Shown in pieces: positions 40,755-55,700 of a stretch of 64,000 bases of DNA (positions are counted from its first letter, which is position 1; each line of letters opens with the position of its first letter). Under the pieces are notes generated by a model, which saw nothing but the letters and a program-made list of their open reading frames with translations, ran no database searches and was not told the DNA's origin. Origin of the DNA: Nautilus pompilius (taxonomy: Eukaryota > Mollusca > Cephalopoda > Nautilida > Nautilidae); assembly GCA_018389105.1 (NCBI GenBank), contig JACATO010000308.1:1921001-1985000 (forward strand), written 5' to 3'. The translations under genes and the position numbers were made by a program.

Positions 40755-43700
40755 ACTTTTTAATTTTTTTTGGTTAGCTGAAAATTTGGAAAAAGGATAC
40801 AAATGACGCTATTTCTCACTAATAGAGAAGACGGTTAGTATACGTACCATACCTGCAAAAAATGCTTTTCTATCTTTTTTTTTGGGCAAAATAATGCATT
40901 TAGTTAAAAAATGTAAATAAATAGTGTAGTATTCAACAGCATTGAGAAGATAGAATTCGCGTTGAAAAAAGTTTGTTTTTTTTTTATTATTGAGACCCCT
41001 TTTTTGCTACCTTGCGCGGCTCATGCAGACCGTCTGACAAACGAGAAAAGGTAAATGAGGTGAGAACTATAAATCACTCACCAGTCAGTACCCAGCAGCT
41101 GACTCAGGATGTAGGTGTGAATAACTTCTTAGCGGAAACAAACAAATAATACGTTTGTTTTTTTTTTTTTTAAAAAAAAGAAGACATTTATGAGCAAGAT
41201 GAGGAATATTGGACGGGTAGTTAGCTGATTTTTTAACCTTTCGACATCAAACTGCATTTTTATCGGCTGGCGACCGGGTGGTTTGTTCGAGACTTGGTGG
41301 CAAGGGTGGTTAACTTGCGTAAAGTCCTGATTACCATGAAAAAGGAGTCAACTCCCCCCAGAACAAAAACAACAAGAAACTGGGAGATGAAATCTGGGCC
41401 ACGCTTTAGTTTCTAACATCTGATCTTCACCTTCACACCTCTCTTCCTTTGAAGTGATACGAGGTAATAAACTGGACCTTCAAAACAGAACATTGTTTTT
41501 CTGTTCTACAGTGTCGGACAAAAGAGTTGGGACACTTGCTGTGAAATTGATATTTGAGCTCCCTCGTTTTAACAAACGCATTTAAATACCCATCACATTG
41601 TTTATTATATGCACAAAACATGCCTTCACAATGCATAGAAGCAACACATGCTATTTGTTTATATATTCTCTGGAAAAAATATTTGTATTAGCATAGTCAA
41701 ATTTGTACCGCGACAAAAGAGTTGGGACAGTGAGCAAAACCATGAATATTTTTTGATATTCCAAATTACAATCGAACAAATGCATGGAAATAATCATTTG
41801 ACTAGAAGTGGGTGGCGTATCCGTGATTTTCGATCACTTCTCGACAACGACGGGGCATGGATTCGACCAAACGAAAGGCAGTCAGAATTGGCTATTTCCT
41901 GACAGCTTTCCTCGACGGCCTGCCAGAATTGGTCTTGGTTGAGATTCGTGTGTTTGGCCACCTTGGCCTTCAGCTGCTTCCAAGCATTTTCGATTGGGCT
42001 GAGATCCCGACTTTGGGGCGGCCAGCGCATGACATCCATTCCTAGTCGGGTGGTGAGGGAAGTGACGACTTTGGCGGCGTGGATCGGGGGTATTGTCGTG
42101 CTGGAAGATGGCGGTGACTGGCATGTTCTCGTTGATGTAGTCGACGACGACATCCCTCAGTAAATTACAGTAGGTCTGGGCGGTTGCTCTGCCCCTGATC
42201 AACTTGTGAGGGCCTGGTCCCGCCGCGCTCATACACCCCCAGACAATCAACGGTCCTCCTCCGGCCTGTACCGTCGGTCGGGTGCACTTTATATTGTATT
42301 TTTCCCCATGGTAACGTCGAACATATACTCGGCCAGCACTGTGAATGCGCATGGTCATCGTTTCGTCGGCAAAGAGAACTCTAGCCCATTGAACTTTGGT
42401 CCAGTTTTTGTTCTGTTCTTGTTGCTGATCAATGGCTTTCTCTGGGCGATTCGCTCAAAGAGATTCCCCTCGCATAGACGACGTCGAATAGAGCGACTGG
42501 AGACATTCACTCCACTCAGGGAGGCTCGAATGACCGTCGATGTCAAGAAACGATTGGCCCTGGATTTGCGACAAATGCGTCGATCCATTTTGTTGTCACA
42601 TTTTCGCGGTCTTCCGATTTGCATTCTTGGTTTCGTGTTTCCGGTCTCCTTGTACTGCTTCAGAATGCGGTTCACAGTACTTTTCGGGCAATTGACTCGA
42701 TCGGCTATCTCCCGACAAGACAGATTTTCTTGGTGGCGCTCAGCTATCAAGTCTCTGATTTCAGACGACGTTGTCTTGCCAGGCATGGTGCAAAAATGAT
42801 CTTAAATGGTCTTAGAAGATGTGATTCTATTCATCTGATCCTTTAAAGATGAATATATTGAGGGGAATAAATGTATGCACAGATTTTGTTCACTGTTCCA
42901 TCTCTTTTGTCGCGGTACAAATTTGACTATGCTAATTCAAATATTTTATCCAGACAATAGATACACATATGACATTCGTTGTTTTACACATTGTAAAGGG
43001 GTGTTTTATACAACTTATGGACAATAGGACGGCTATCTGTATGCAAATGTAAAAACAAGAGAGCTCAAATATCAATTTCACAGCAAGTGTCCCAACTCTT
43101 TTGTCCGGCAGTGTGGGTGAAATGCTTGTGTAGGTCTATTATTCTTATTTTTGTTTATATCTTTTTAGTATATTATTCATCATCTCAGTTGTGCACATTC
43201 TGAGATTAGCCAAGATACAACAACAAAGCATTAACTTTAATATATTGGATGGCATCACATATTGTGATTAGGTTGAAATTTGATTTAGGCTCTAAGTCAG
43301 CGAGTTTCCCAAGTTTCAGCAAATGACATATTGATGATTTTAATTTACAATATTAGCATTAAAAGCAGCCATTACCTTGCATCTAATCTACAAAAAATGT
43401 GTACTTAGTATGATTTTGCTGGGTTAATACCAAAAATTTAGAATGATCTTCGATTTTTTTTTACAATGTGAAACGTCATCTTTGCTTTTCTGCTTTTTTT
43501 TTGTCTTCTTCTCTGTGCTGCATCTAAGGGGTGTGTGACTTTTTTAAAAAAAAAGTTTTTCTCCGTCGATAATTCAAGGCGTAATGCTGTAAGAAAGCTG
43601 ATCTTGCACACCCATAACTAAATATCGGCATACACCCATATTTTTCACAATTTAATGAACCTATTATCACAGTTCTAGTGTCCAAGATCTGTCTCATCAA

Positions 43701-46700
43701 CTTAAGCGGGTTTCTTTTGTCCTGAGTTCTATCAGAGATAAATGGTAAGTCAGCTTCTATACCCCCACAATGTGGGAATGTTTCTCATTTGTCAGATGGT
43801 AACTTGTTTCAGATTTTATAATCACTTCCTGTTTTAAATGGCTTACTCTAAATCACTTTTATCTATTTATTTGCGCTTATTTCTACCAGTATCATAACTC
43901 TGGTATTCGTGTAGCCCTTTCATCATTACATGGTCAACGGAGATGCAAATTCAATTTTTTAAATGAGTGTGAGAGTGATGTTAGCCGCCTTAGATAGAAC
44001 TTGTTCAGATAGACATGGGCTTTACAAAACAGCAAATTATCTTATTTTATCTTCATGTATTAAAATTCAATTTTTGTATATGTGTTCCAAAGGTGAATAA
44101 AATTAATAAAGTTAATTAATTAAAATAAACCAATTTTAAAAAGTATATTAAACGTTGCTTATGACTACTCTCTTTTGAAAAAAAAAATGATCTGTCCGTC
44201 TGTCTATAAAGAAAATGTATTTTGCTTTATACTTTGGCAGGTGGATTAAATACGAAGAAAATGTGGAAGAGGCTGGTAAACGTTGGTCCAAGCCTCATGT
44301 TGCATCTTTGTCAATGAAAGCGCTGACAGAACTCAGATTCCTGCTTAAATCAGCAAGTGTGAACCTGGATGTAGAAGAATATAGCATGTCAGAAATTACA
44401 GGTTTGTATTTCTTCTTAATCTGAGTTTTCTTTTAGAAAACTTTCTCTCTTCTCCACACCGGGAAAAAAGAAACTGTCAATAATAGTGTTTGAATAGGAA
44501 ATTGTTATTTCCAGACTGTCTGGCTGATTAATCCATTGGTTTTTAAATATTTTATCGTAACATTTTAACGCAGAGTCGAAAGAAAATGTTGTCAGATTTT
44601 TAAAAAGAAAATCCATTTTTTAGGCAGTGAGGTCTGGGTTCCGGCCCTTAAACTGAATCGCAGAAAACAGAGCTGCAGTGGCTGGAGTTGGTTCCACAGC
44701 TTCTTTGTTGTTGTTGTTGTTACAGACTTTTTAACCCAGAAGAAGAAAAATTGCGCTTATTAAACTGATTGGAAGAGATTTTAAAAAATCACCAACGACA
44801 ACAGCTTATGGTGGGGTGGAGCTCAAATGGCCTGTCAGTCTCCACACTTACTGTTCATTTTTTTTTATTTTTTTGTAGAAACTGTTCTGGCCGAATGGCG
44901 TTCCAGCCACATTCTGAGCCAGGAGGCGGGCAGCAGACTTCGCGATATTCTACAGGCCCGTCACAAACACCTACACACGAAGAGGAGCGACATGGGCGGG
45001 GCCACGTCTGGCGGGAACAGAAACACCTCGGGTACGTGTGAGGGTGAGGCCCTCTGTCGGAACCGCGCCCCGTGGTTTCTTCTTGCTCTTCTTCACGAGT
45101 TCCCTCCCACATCTAAAAACGAAGGGTTACAGCGGAGCCTTTCCGCGCCCTAAGCCCTGCCGGTCATCTTGCATACGCTTGTTCACCACCATAGACGAAC
45201 CATGCGTGAGCGCCGCTGTCGAAGAGAGTGGGCACGCGCCAACCACAAGTTCACCACTTTTCCTCCCGCCGCTGTGTCTAGGAGTTTGATCGGATAAGGT
45301 CTCACTAACCGATAATCTTTTTGTTGCCATGTACAAATTTCTTTGTTTCAGAAAAAAATGAGAATTCACAGTTTGCAAAAAGCAAGAATGAAAGCGTGGA
45401 AAACCTAAGCAGTCAAAGAAGAAACGCTTCTCTGTGCAAAGTGAAAGTAAATATTTATAATTTTCTTATTCTTCGCCTACATTCGGATCACGGTGTATGC
45501 CACCTTGATTGAGCTTTGAAATAACTTCGAGGACGACTGTTGCGTAGAGATTCTGAAACCTTTGTCCTGAATGAATCCCATTTTCTTTTGCAGTCTAATG
45601 ATAATTTCATGAGAAAGATTCCCAAAGGCTCAGAAGTGACAAATATTTTGATTGGAGAAATGCCAGGACTATACTCCCCATTAGTGGCTTTCATCAGGTT
45701 GATCAAAGCCAGGATTTTGGGAGATCTCACAGAGGTCCAACTACCCACAAGGTTTCTGTTCTTCTTGCTAGGACCTCGTGGACGATTGGACAGCTACTAC
45801 GAAATGGGGAGATGTTTGGGAACTCTTATGAGTGATAAGGTACAATGAATGCATGATTAATGTTTGAATACGCTACATATTTCATTTGTAACGAAAATAC
45901 TATTTTGCATTTTGTGTTTAAAATAAAAAAAAAAAAATACATTTTTTTCTTAATTCGATGAACCGTCTGTTTTAATGGTTTAGATATCTGGGAAGAACTG
46001 GAATTAGTCAGCCCAGCCGTGATTACTACACCTGGAGAATAGCCTCTTACAGAAAAAATTCTAATTGGCCAGGCGCGATACTGTGCTAAAATTGTGGTCG
46101 TTGTTGCTTTCTAGTAAGAAGTCAGAGAGGAGGAAAATGTTGAAAACATATCAAACCCCTTAAATATGAGCGTCTAATTTACTTAAAAAAATTATGGTAA
46201 AGCAAGGAAACGTAAAAAATGTAAATTACTTTACCACGAAAGCATCTGGTGGTCAAATTATTATAACTGATATTACCAGTCACCTTAGTGACACCTTCCT
46301 TTGAACTCTTCCTAAGAGATATACATATGTACCTTTCGCATACTGTGACCTATACGCCTGAACTGCATACTCTAAATGGAGCCTTCTCTAACTAAACATT
46401 TGTTAAAAAAACGAGTGTCTTCGTAAGGTGTCATATATTATAATTCCTCTGTGTTTTTTAAGGGAATTTGTTTATTTTACAGAGTTTTAACAAGATTGCT
46501 TTTAAGTGTGATTGCAAGAAAAATCTGATGAGTGGACTTGATAACTTTGTTGATGCCAGTACACTGTTGCCACCTGGTGGGTGGGATCCCAAGATACGTT
46601 TGGATCCACCAGTGCTTCCACCAGCTAATATGAATATTACTGTAAGGCAATGCTGATTATATTTTTAAAATATATTTCATCTCTTTTTTCAGTGCTCTTA

Positions 46701-49700
46701 GAGATGATTTTATAACCCAGGAATTTTCTTTCCGAAATTGTGCAGAGGTGAAAGAAGGGCCGAGCAGTCTTTTACTCGATATGAAAGTCATTATCTTCAG
46801 ACAATTCTCTAATGCATTTGTAAATGAATGGATCGTGTTGGAACTTAAGAAAACAAAGCAAAAGCATATAAATGTTCAGCCTACCGAGAAACTTATAAAT
46901 AATATTTTTTAAAAAATTGTTTACCTGTTAAGATACTCACATAGTCGTCGTTGACATGCGCGATTAGGCAGTTCTACATTTTGCTAAACGCCCAGAATTA
47001 CTAAGATCCATTCTTCATTCCAAAATCTATTCCGGTAAAACTGCTTCTAAACTTTCGTGTTACGTTGTTCGGCACATTGTATTCAGCCACTTTTTAAAAT
47101 CTCATTTCTGCGATTAACACCTGATCGGCGGACTATTTGAAGTGAAGATGAGTCGAGCTCGTTTATCCGATTTAGATCTCGGCAAGAAATACAAGACACA
47201 ATTCCACGTCATACCCGGTGTGGACGGACAGCGGAGTATCCGAAGAAAACAAACAGAGATGGACTGCTATAGAAGAGCAAGAAGAAACATACTATGAAAG
47301 TTTACCAAACCGAGTCAGTTCCTACTAGCGATCGATTCGGGCTTCTAGATCATCTCAAAGTTTTAAACAAAAGAATATCTTCATTTTAATAGTTCTGTTT
47401 GTTCTGCCTACCACGAGTCTATAATATTTATCATCATATTTTTCTGTTTGACGATGAGATTCTTAGTTGGGGTTTTAAACTCCCCAAATGTAATTTTAAA
47501 ATACAGCAGTCAGAAATTCTTTAAATATAAAAGCCGGCGGCATCAATGAAGCAAGATCTAAAGACAGAAACTGTCCACTAAAATTATTTGTTCTGAATGT
47601 CTCTTATCCGTTAATGTTTGTGATATTTGCGTAGTAAGCAGCCTTTAATGAAGTTTTCCGACAGTCGATATATTCAGAGTTGAGTTTCTGTATTTCCGTG
47701 GCTGGATACATTTTTAATAAATCAAATCTTTTCTGGTAAATGATAGAATTTAAACCAAAAGTCTACAGTTACACATAAACAATCACCACCTTTCAGCAAA
47801 GTGACCATAATATTAAATATTTTAAAGCTCCTAAAGCTTTCGGATTTTGGAAAAAATATAAAACAAAGGGAAGAAATCATTTTGATTTATTTTGTATCTA
47901 TACAAGGGCCACCTACGGTAATTTGTTGGGTTCTTTTGTAATTTGGGCGAATATAACTGTGGACAGGTTCATGCGAAGTGTATTAAGGGGCATTGAAAAG
48001 ATCTGGAACAAACGAAATCAACTTGTTTATTAGCCAACAATGTGTGGTTTCCATTTGTCCATTTGAAGCTGAACGAGCTAGACAACTTTTGCATACCACT
48101 CTTTCTTTCTGAGTTGCAGACGTTGATTCTGTGGAACGTAGAATTTAGGCGACACCTGAACTTATCCAACATAATGTATTGGCGCTAGATCAGCGAACAG
48201 TGTCGGCTAGGAAAGTAGTAACGGGCACATTCTGCGTACAAATTCCTGGGTAGTTCTGTTTGCGTGAGGGTCTGACGCTATTTTGTTTCAGTGTATGGGT
48301 TTTGTTGGAAGGGAGGAACAACCACGTCTTGATCTGGCATTGAAGACAGTATAGGTGTCTTTGTTCTCTTCAAAGTTCCTTATGACACCATGACGCTTCC
48401 TCCATCTCACCGATCAGCATCATTAAGCGCATCTTCTTTTACCTATGTTTTCGCAATCGGAGTATGGCATAAGGGTTAATGAGGTAGAATAAAAGAAGGA
48501 ACACATTTCCGGTGTACCTTGGTCCAATTGAAGTCTTTGGCCAAGCGCTGATGTTGATGATGCAGTACAGTTAGATTTTAACATTTTGTTTCACCTCCTT
48601 TATGTATATTTTATTGCCTAATTTATTCATCAAATTTATAGTTCTATAAAAATTTATGCATTTCTGTATTAATTATCAGTAAAATCTTTTAAATGCACAA
48701 AGTTTTAATGATGCATATAGATTCTCAAAAATTTTATTCTTTCTTTTTTATAAATACAGGTTTTCATTAAATTTTCCAATATAAAAATCAAACAAAAGTA
48801 ACTAAGAGACTAAACTTTAGCAGTACATTTTAAAATGAATTCAATTTGAATTTCAGGAAGAAAAGGGATTTACATCTCCAATAAAGTGCAGTGTTGATGC
48901 TGCAGGAATAACTGCTCATGATGACCCTGCATTACAAAGAACGGGAAAGTAAGTCACCGGCGATATCTTTCTAAGCATCTTCCCAAACAAGATGGATATA
49001 TTCTTGCAGTGATTTTAAAATTTTCTTCTGGTAGCGAACTGCTGCTAGTTGACTAGTAGTTTTTCATGTGGACCTGTTGACCTCCGGACACGTGGTTTTC
49101 TAGACGCACCAGCCGACACTTTCCGTATTTGTGTAATCTAGATTACGAATGGTGCTAACTCTGACTGTTTATTCTGTAATAAATAGGTTCGAAAAAGAGA
49201 ATAATATGCAACTTTTGTCTTTAAATTACTTGTATAATAATCTTTCAACTAAATGGATACCATAAGTTAACTTGTGTGTTTCCAATAGAAAAAATAATTA
49301 AGTAGGTTTACAACTAAGAAGTCAATTTGAGTTTCTTCTATATGTATTTTAACTTTTATTCTTTAAAAACCTTATTTGTTAATTTGTGATCTTTCATATT
49401 CTGCTTAAAGGTATTTAAAATTATCTGGTTAAAGGAAAGACAGTCATTGTGGAGGCCTAGTGAAAGCCAGGCAGATCAAGGCTCGAGTTGATGTCGTGTG
49501 CGTTTTGTTTCAGATTTTTTGGAGGGCTTCGTGAAGACGTGAAACGAAAACTGAAGTGGTATCTGAGCGACTTCAAGGATTGTTGCCACGTCCAGTGTCT
49601 AGCCACTACGATTTACTTATTTTTAGCCACTTTAACCCCTAATGTTACATTTGGTGGTTTACTTGGTCAAGCCACGGATCAATACATGGTAGGTAATGAA

Positions 49701-52700
49701 CACGACAGCGTCATTATGCACGTAAACCCACGTCACCAGAAATGTACACCAATAGTCCAGTAAAACAGCCTCTTTATTTAAACACTGAAAACACCTTTCC
49801 AATAAAGACAGACTCGTGGGCTTAAGCTCTGACCTTCAGGACAAAGATCGGCTGGGATCCAGCCACAAAATAACATATTTAGAAGGCAAAAGGTAAAAAT
49901 TGTTTAAGCTTAGGTACATTGTACAAAAAAAACACGTTAAAATAAATAAATAAAGTAAACAGTGAAATATCAGCTGCTTAATAAAATTACTCAACTGTTT
50001 CTAAATATTAAAAGCAGTAATTTATTGTTGAAAATTATATATTTTTTATCTGTCCAGGCAACAATGGAATGTATCTTTGCAGCAGCTGTTAGCGGGGTGA
50101 TTTTTGCCCTGTTTGCTGGACAGCCGCTCAATATTCTGGGAAGCACCGGGCCGATGTTGGTTGTAGAAATGATACTTTTTCAGTTTTGCAGGTAAAAAAA
50201 ACCCACCGGGTTTCTTTCCTTTTCCTCTGTAAATTGAAAAAAAACAACAACAACAACGGAGTAGTAGATAATTATTTGGTGATAGCTGTTTGTATGTACT
50301 GTACGGGGCGTTTGACGGATGCCATTGGTGATAGCTGTTTGTATGTACTGTACGGGACGTTTGACGGATGCCATTGGTGACAGCTGTTTGTATGTACTGT
50401 ACGGGACGTTTGACGGGTGCCATTGGTGACAGCTGTTTGTATGTACTGTACGGGACGTTTCACTGATGCCATTGGTGATAGCTGTTTGTATGTACTGTAC
50501 GGGACGTTTGACTGATGCCATTGGTGATAGCTGTTTGTATGTACTGTACGGGACGTTTGACGGATGCCATTGGTGATAGCTGTTTGTATGTACTGTACGG
50601 GACGTTTGACGGGTGCCATTGGTGACAGCTGTTTGTATGTACTGTACGGGACGTTTGACGGATGCCATTGGTGATAGCTGTTTGTATGTACTGTACGGGA
50701 CGTTTGACTGATGCCATTGGTGACAGCTGTTTGTATGTACTGTACGGGACGTTTGACGGGTGCCATTGGTGACAGCTGTTTGTATGTACTGTACGGGACG
50801 TTTCACTGATGCCATTGGTGATAGCTGTTTGTATGTACTGTACGGGACGTTTGACTGATGCCATTGGTGATAGCTGTTTGTATGTACTGTACGGGACGTT
50901 TGACGGATGCCATTGGTGACAGCTGTTTGTATGTACTGTACGGGACGTTTGACGGGTGCCATTGGTGACAGCTGTTTGTATGTACTGTACGGGACGTTTG
51001 ACGGATGCCATTGGCGATAGCTGTTTGTACCTACTGTACGGGGCGTTTGACGGATACCATTGGTGACAGCTGTTTGTATCTACTGTACGGGGCATTTGAC
51101 AGATGCCATTAGTGACAGCTGTTTGTATGTACTGTACGGGACGTTTGACGGATGCCATGATGACAGGTTTGAATGGAGGCCGTCTTCACAAACTTTCACC
51201 AAATCACATCTCATAAAGCGCGCACGTGTCGGAAGAAAGTATGGCGAAGCTTTTGAGCTGGTGTTGTGTGCTTACAGCCGAGAAGAATAATAGTGGGTCT
51301 GGAGTAACGGTGTGCGCGGGAGTTTACTTGGTGGAGCAACGTGGCACTCAGCCAGAACTGCTACAGTTTGGAAGATAAGGACATGAATCCATCGAGTGCT
51401 GTATGTACCTACCTGGAGCATTGACAGACAAGTGAGGGCTAAGGAACCAAGACCAGAGCGAACGGAGAATACCTGGAAATCCTGTAAATGATAAACTGGG
51501 TGGCCATGGCTAATCTGACAGATTCTATGCTTGGACATTTACACAACCTACAGATGTACTCCAGCTAAAAGGGAAAATTACTTTTCGAATAATTGCATAT
51601 GCATTAGCGAATAAATGTGCACGATGTACAAGCAGACACACTGATTGATTTATTTGTTTATTTGTTTTTAGAGACTACGGCTGGGATTTCCTTGTGTTCC
51701 GCGTATGGATTGGATTGTGGACAGCACTTCTGCTGCTGATCATCGTGGCCTTTGACCTCAGCACGTTAGTTCGCTACATCACACGATTCACGGAAGAAAC
51801 CTTTGCCTGTCTGATCGCACTCATTTTTATCTACGAAGCTTTCGGGAAGCTGCTAGAGATAGCCGCAGACTACCCCATTCATCTCCACGCTGCTGCCAGC
51901 CCTATAAACCAGTCTGCTGAGGGCGGCCCGGCTCTGGTGGTCAGCAGTAGCAGCAGTCATCCCGGCACAGCGCAGAGCTTCCTAAAACGGTTCACCGAAA
52001 AAGAAACAGCAGTGGAGGCGTCCTCCTCTCTTCATCTCTGTGATGCATCGGTGTATGTTCCGGATGTGTTCCTGTTATCTGTACTTTTGTTTTTGGGCAC
52101 TTTCGGCACAGCGTGGGCACTGGAAAAGTGTCGGACAAGTAGATTTTTCCCGAGTTGTGTAAGTTAGATCCTGAAAACAGTAAGGAAAATATTCGGTTTT
52201 TTTAAAATAATTTTCTTTTAAGTTGGTTTTATGGTGGACCCACGTAAACCTTTGTTAAAATAGTCAACCTCTCGAGTGATTAGCTGTTTGCTAGAAGCAT
52301 GAAACAAGTTTCACTATAATGTCGGAGCGCCTCCAGCCGGGTAACTAACGTAAGAATCTTTTCAGATGTCCAGTCAGCTTTAGTTGAATTTAGGGCAGGG
52401 GATCATGGGAGATTCGAAAATAAACCCCAGTTTAGCGTAAACACAACAACCCCCCACCCTCTTTGAATATCATTTAATGCAACATATTATCAAAACAGCT
52501 GAAACTCGAAGATCGGGTGGAGAAAAGGAGACCATGGGCTGGCGTCATACCTCCTCAAACTACCGCTAGGAGAAACCTGTCTGTGAGTCTTCTATAAGTT
52601 ACAGATCGCTGCCGCCTGTCTCCTTTATTGGTTTTAATAACTGTAATAATAAATTTAAATAGCTTTTATTGCATATTTACTTCGTTTCACTACAACCAAC

Positions 52701-55700
52701 ACTTAATAGTGAAATGTTAGCTAGAACTTCCTGTTATGACTTTTTTGTTTTGTTTTAATTTTAATCTTTGTGATGCAGTACGAAAACTTCTCATTATTTG
52801 TCGTTCACCTACAAATTTATTTGTTGAATGTGTGTAAATTAATTGGATCTTTATTTAATACCACTTTTTCCTACAGGTCCGCCGTACGGTCAGTAATTTC
52901 GGAGTGCTGATTGCTGTTCTCTGCATGATTGGTGTAGATATTGGGTTGGGTCTAGACACTCCAAAGTTGACCGTTCCATCAAAATTTCAGGTATTGTACC
53001 ACAAATAATAAAAATTTTTATCTTAAAAAAGGCAATTTAAAAAAAATGTACATTCATAAAGAACTTGTTGCAGAATTTAACGTAATATATTTACCTTGGG
53101 AAGGGAATACTTAGCAGCTACTAACTTCCACTAGAAGTCTTTATATCTACAGCTTTCGGCTAATTATACGGAAACAGTTTGAGGAGTTTCCTGTCAAACA
53201 TTTGTCAGTAAAGATACGAGAGCTTAGACGAAGCCGGGCTATAACTACAGTATGAGTTCTACTTCACTGACCGGCCATAACACTTTCTTCTCTACCGAAA
53301 AAAAACAAAACAAGGGTAGACATTAATAAATCAATCTCTGCTTATTTTTTAAGATTCAGAATAATTTCAAAATAAATAATGGTTATCAAAAAAACTTTTT
53401 GCTGAATGACAATTATATGAAAAAAATAACCAGTTAACTTGAAGGCTGACTTTTAAATACACAGGGGGATAATGTGATTTAAACTGTATGAATTGATTAA
53501 AGATAAAGCATTTACACACAATTCAAAATCGACCATCAGTTTTAAATGTAAAATTTATTTTACGCAATACCTTAATATTGTTCATTGCATTTAGTAAGTC
53601 ATGATAACCTAGTTATTCACTGTCTCAGCATCCTACAGTCATGTGACCTTTATAGCGCATATGGTCACCCCTGTCTTGCACTACCGGAGAATCGCACCCT
53701 GTCAAGACTTGACAGAGTTCTAGAATTGTCTCAGGAGCATGTGATCGCTGTTCAGTGTACCAAGAAAGCTCATCCCAGGATTGTTCTATTGGGTTTAGTT
53801 ATATTTTCCTCTTAGTTCATGACTATTCTTGCATAATAAGCCGTTGTATTATCGTCCATAAAGTCGAATCATTACAGTGACTTCGTACGAACTGTATAAC
53901 AAATTGGTTTAATAACTCGAGTATTGTTAACCTGTGATACAGTATCCCAGACTAAATAAAACATAGCCACTCCCGAAATGGTCTCTCTCCAGCATCGCAA
54001 TGTTGGTGTTAGATGGGTGTGTGAAAATCTAACATGTAGATTCCGTACAGCCTGGTTAGAGGTGCGGGTCTTAGTGCCGAGACAGTATGCAGACAAGTCG
54101 GGGCATTCATTAGGTGATGTGACGGTTATTGTAATGGCAAGTGTGACTGGAGCTAGTTTTTGCAGGGGTAAGTTGTTAGTAAGCTAGGAATAACTGATGC
54201 TGCAACAACCAGCCCCCGGTCTCCCTACTGCTGAGGAGCCCTCTTTCAGGTCTCTCGGTACTCCTGCCGAAGTCATTTGATAAGCATTCTCTGTTACTCC
54301 AAATCCAATAGCCACATTTTCTTCCGGTTTGTAGCTTAGCTATGGCTTGGCATCACTTAATGTTCGGTAATTTCATTATATAACCATTTCTGATAGATTT
54401 TATGCTAAATTTGACTGTTGTTATGCAAATTTTTACAATCGCCTGATAACGGTATGATATATACACACACACCCATCCAAAAACAGACACATACGAGGTC
54501 TGTCTAAAAAGTATCCGACTTTATTTTTTCCCGTGGGAAGTAATGACGTTAGGGAGGCAAAAGCGTACACAGTGGAGCCGTATGCCTTCTTGCGCATGCG
54601 TGAGTTTTGCGGGCTTGCTGGATGTGTCAGTCGCTGTCAGGCAGCCAGTGTGTGAGGTGCTGTACCACATACTCGTCGCATTTTCATTTCACCTGTGATG
54701 ATGGAACGTGTGGAGCAACGATCTTGCATCGAGTTTTGCCAAAAGCTTGGAGATACCCAAGCGGAAACAATCTGCAAAATTCAACAGGCTTTTGTTGACA
54801 ATGCCATGGGTGTTACCCAAACAAAAGAATGGTGCAACAGGTTCAAAGATGGCCGCACATCAGTGGAGAGTGACCAGCGTTCCGGGAGGCCGTCAACAAG
54901 CCACAATGCAGTTATCGAGAAAGTGTGGACCTTGATAATGGAGGATCGTCGTTTGACAGTGCGGGAAATTGGTGACGAGGTTGGGATCAGTAAAAATTCT
55001 GCACATGCAATTTTAAAGGAGGATTTGGGCTTGTGCAGAATGGCAGCGAAATTTGTGCCCAAGCTGCTTTCTCAGGAACAACAACAACTTCGTCTTGAGG
55101 TTGCGCAGGACCTGCTGGATTCTGCCAACAGGGATCCTGAGTTCCAGAACACCGTGATAATTGGCGATGAGATGTGGGTGTACCGGTACGATCCGGAAAC
55201 CAAAGCTCAGTCATCACACTGGAAGCATCCAACGTCGCCAAGACCCAAAAAAGTATGTCAGGTCCGGAGAAAAATTAAGGTGATGCTGATTGTTTTCTTC
55301 GACCACCGAGGCGTTGTGCATCACAAATTCACACCAGAAGGACAAGCAGTTACAGAGGAGTACTATCAGGAAGTCCTCCGACGTCTTCGTAATGCAGTTC
55401 AGCGCAAGAGACCGGATCTGTGGGCCTCGCAAAACTGGCAGCTGCATCATGACAATGCCCCGGCTCATTCGTCGCAGCTGATCCAAGGTTTCTTGGCAAA
55501 GAAAGGCATTTCGCTCATTCGCCAGGCTCCCTACTATCCAGACACGGCTCCTTCTGACTTCTGGTTGTTCCCAAAAATAAAGATGCCACTGAGAGGCTCC
55601 CGCTTTGAGAGCCGAGAGGACATCATGCGGAATGCGAAGGCGGAGCTGAGAGCCATTCCGTAAGAAGCATTCCAAACGCACTCCGAACAGTGGAAGGATC

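Noticed and set aside
42206-42799. A 197-residue plus-strand frame
   Set aside because: Antisense shadow of the Tc1-like transposase.
47969-48560. Minus-strand frames with coding-like composition, possibly a transposon
   Set aside because: No signature block could be identified on either strand. Left unassigned.
50180-50962. A 260-residue minus-strand periodic protein
   Set aside because: It is a by-product of the 49-base minisatellite. All three minus frames are open, which shows that the openness comes from the unit and not from selection.
50281-51162. CRISPR-like array
   Set aside because: The units are contiguous with no spacers, and the sequence is animal nuclear DNA.
54695-55663. Host SETMAR-like gene
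   Set aside because: Mariner transposases are often labelled SETMAR, but this frame lies between mariner inverted ends with TA flanks and has no SET domain.
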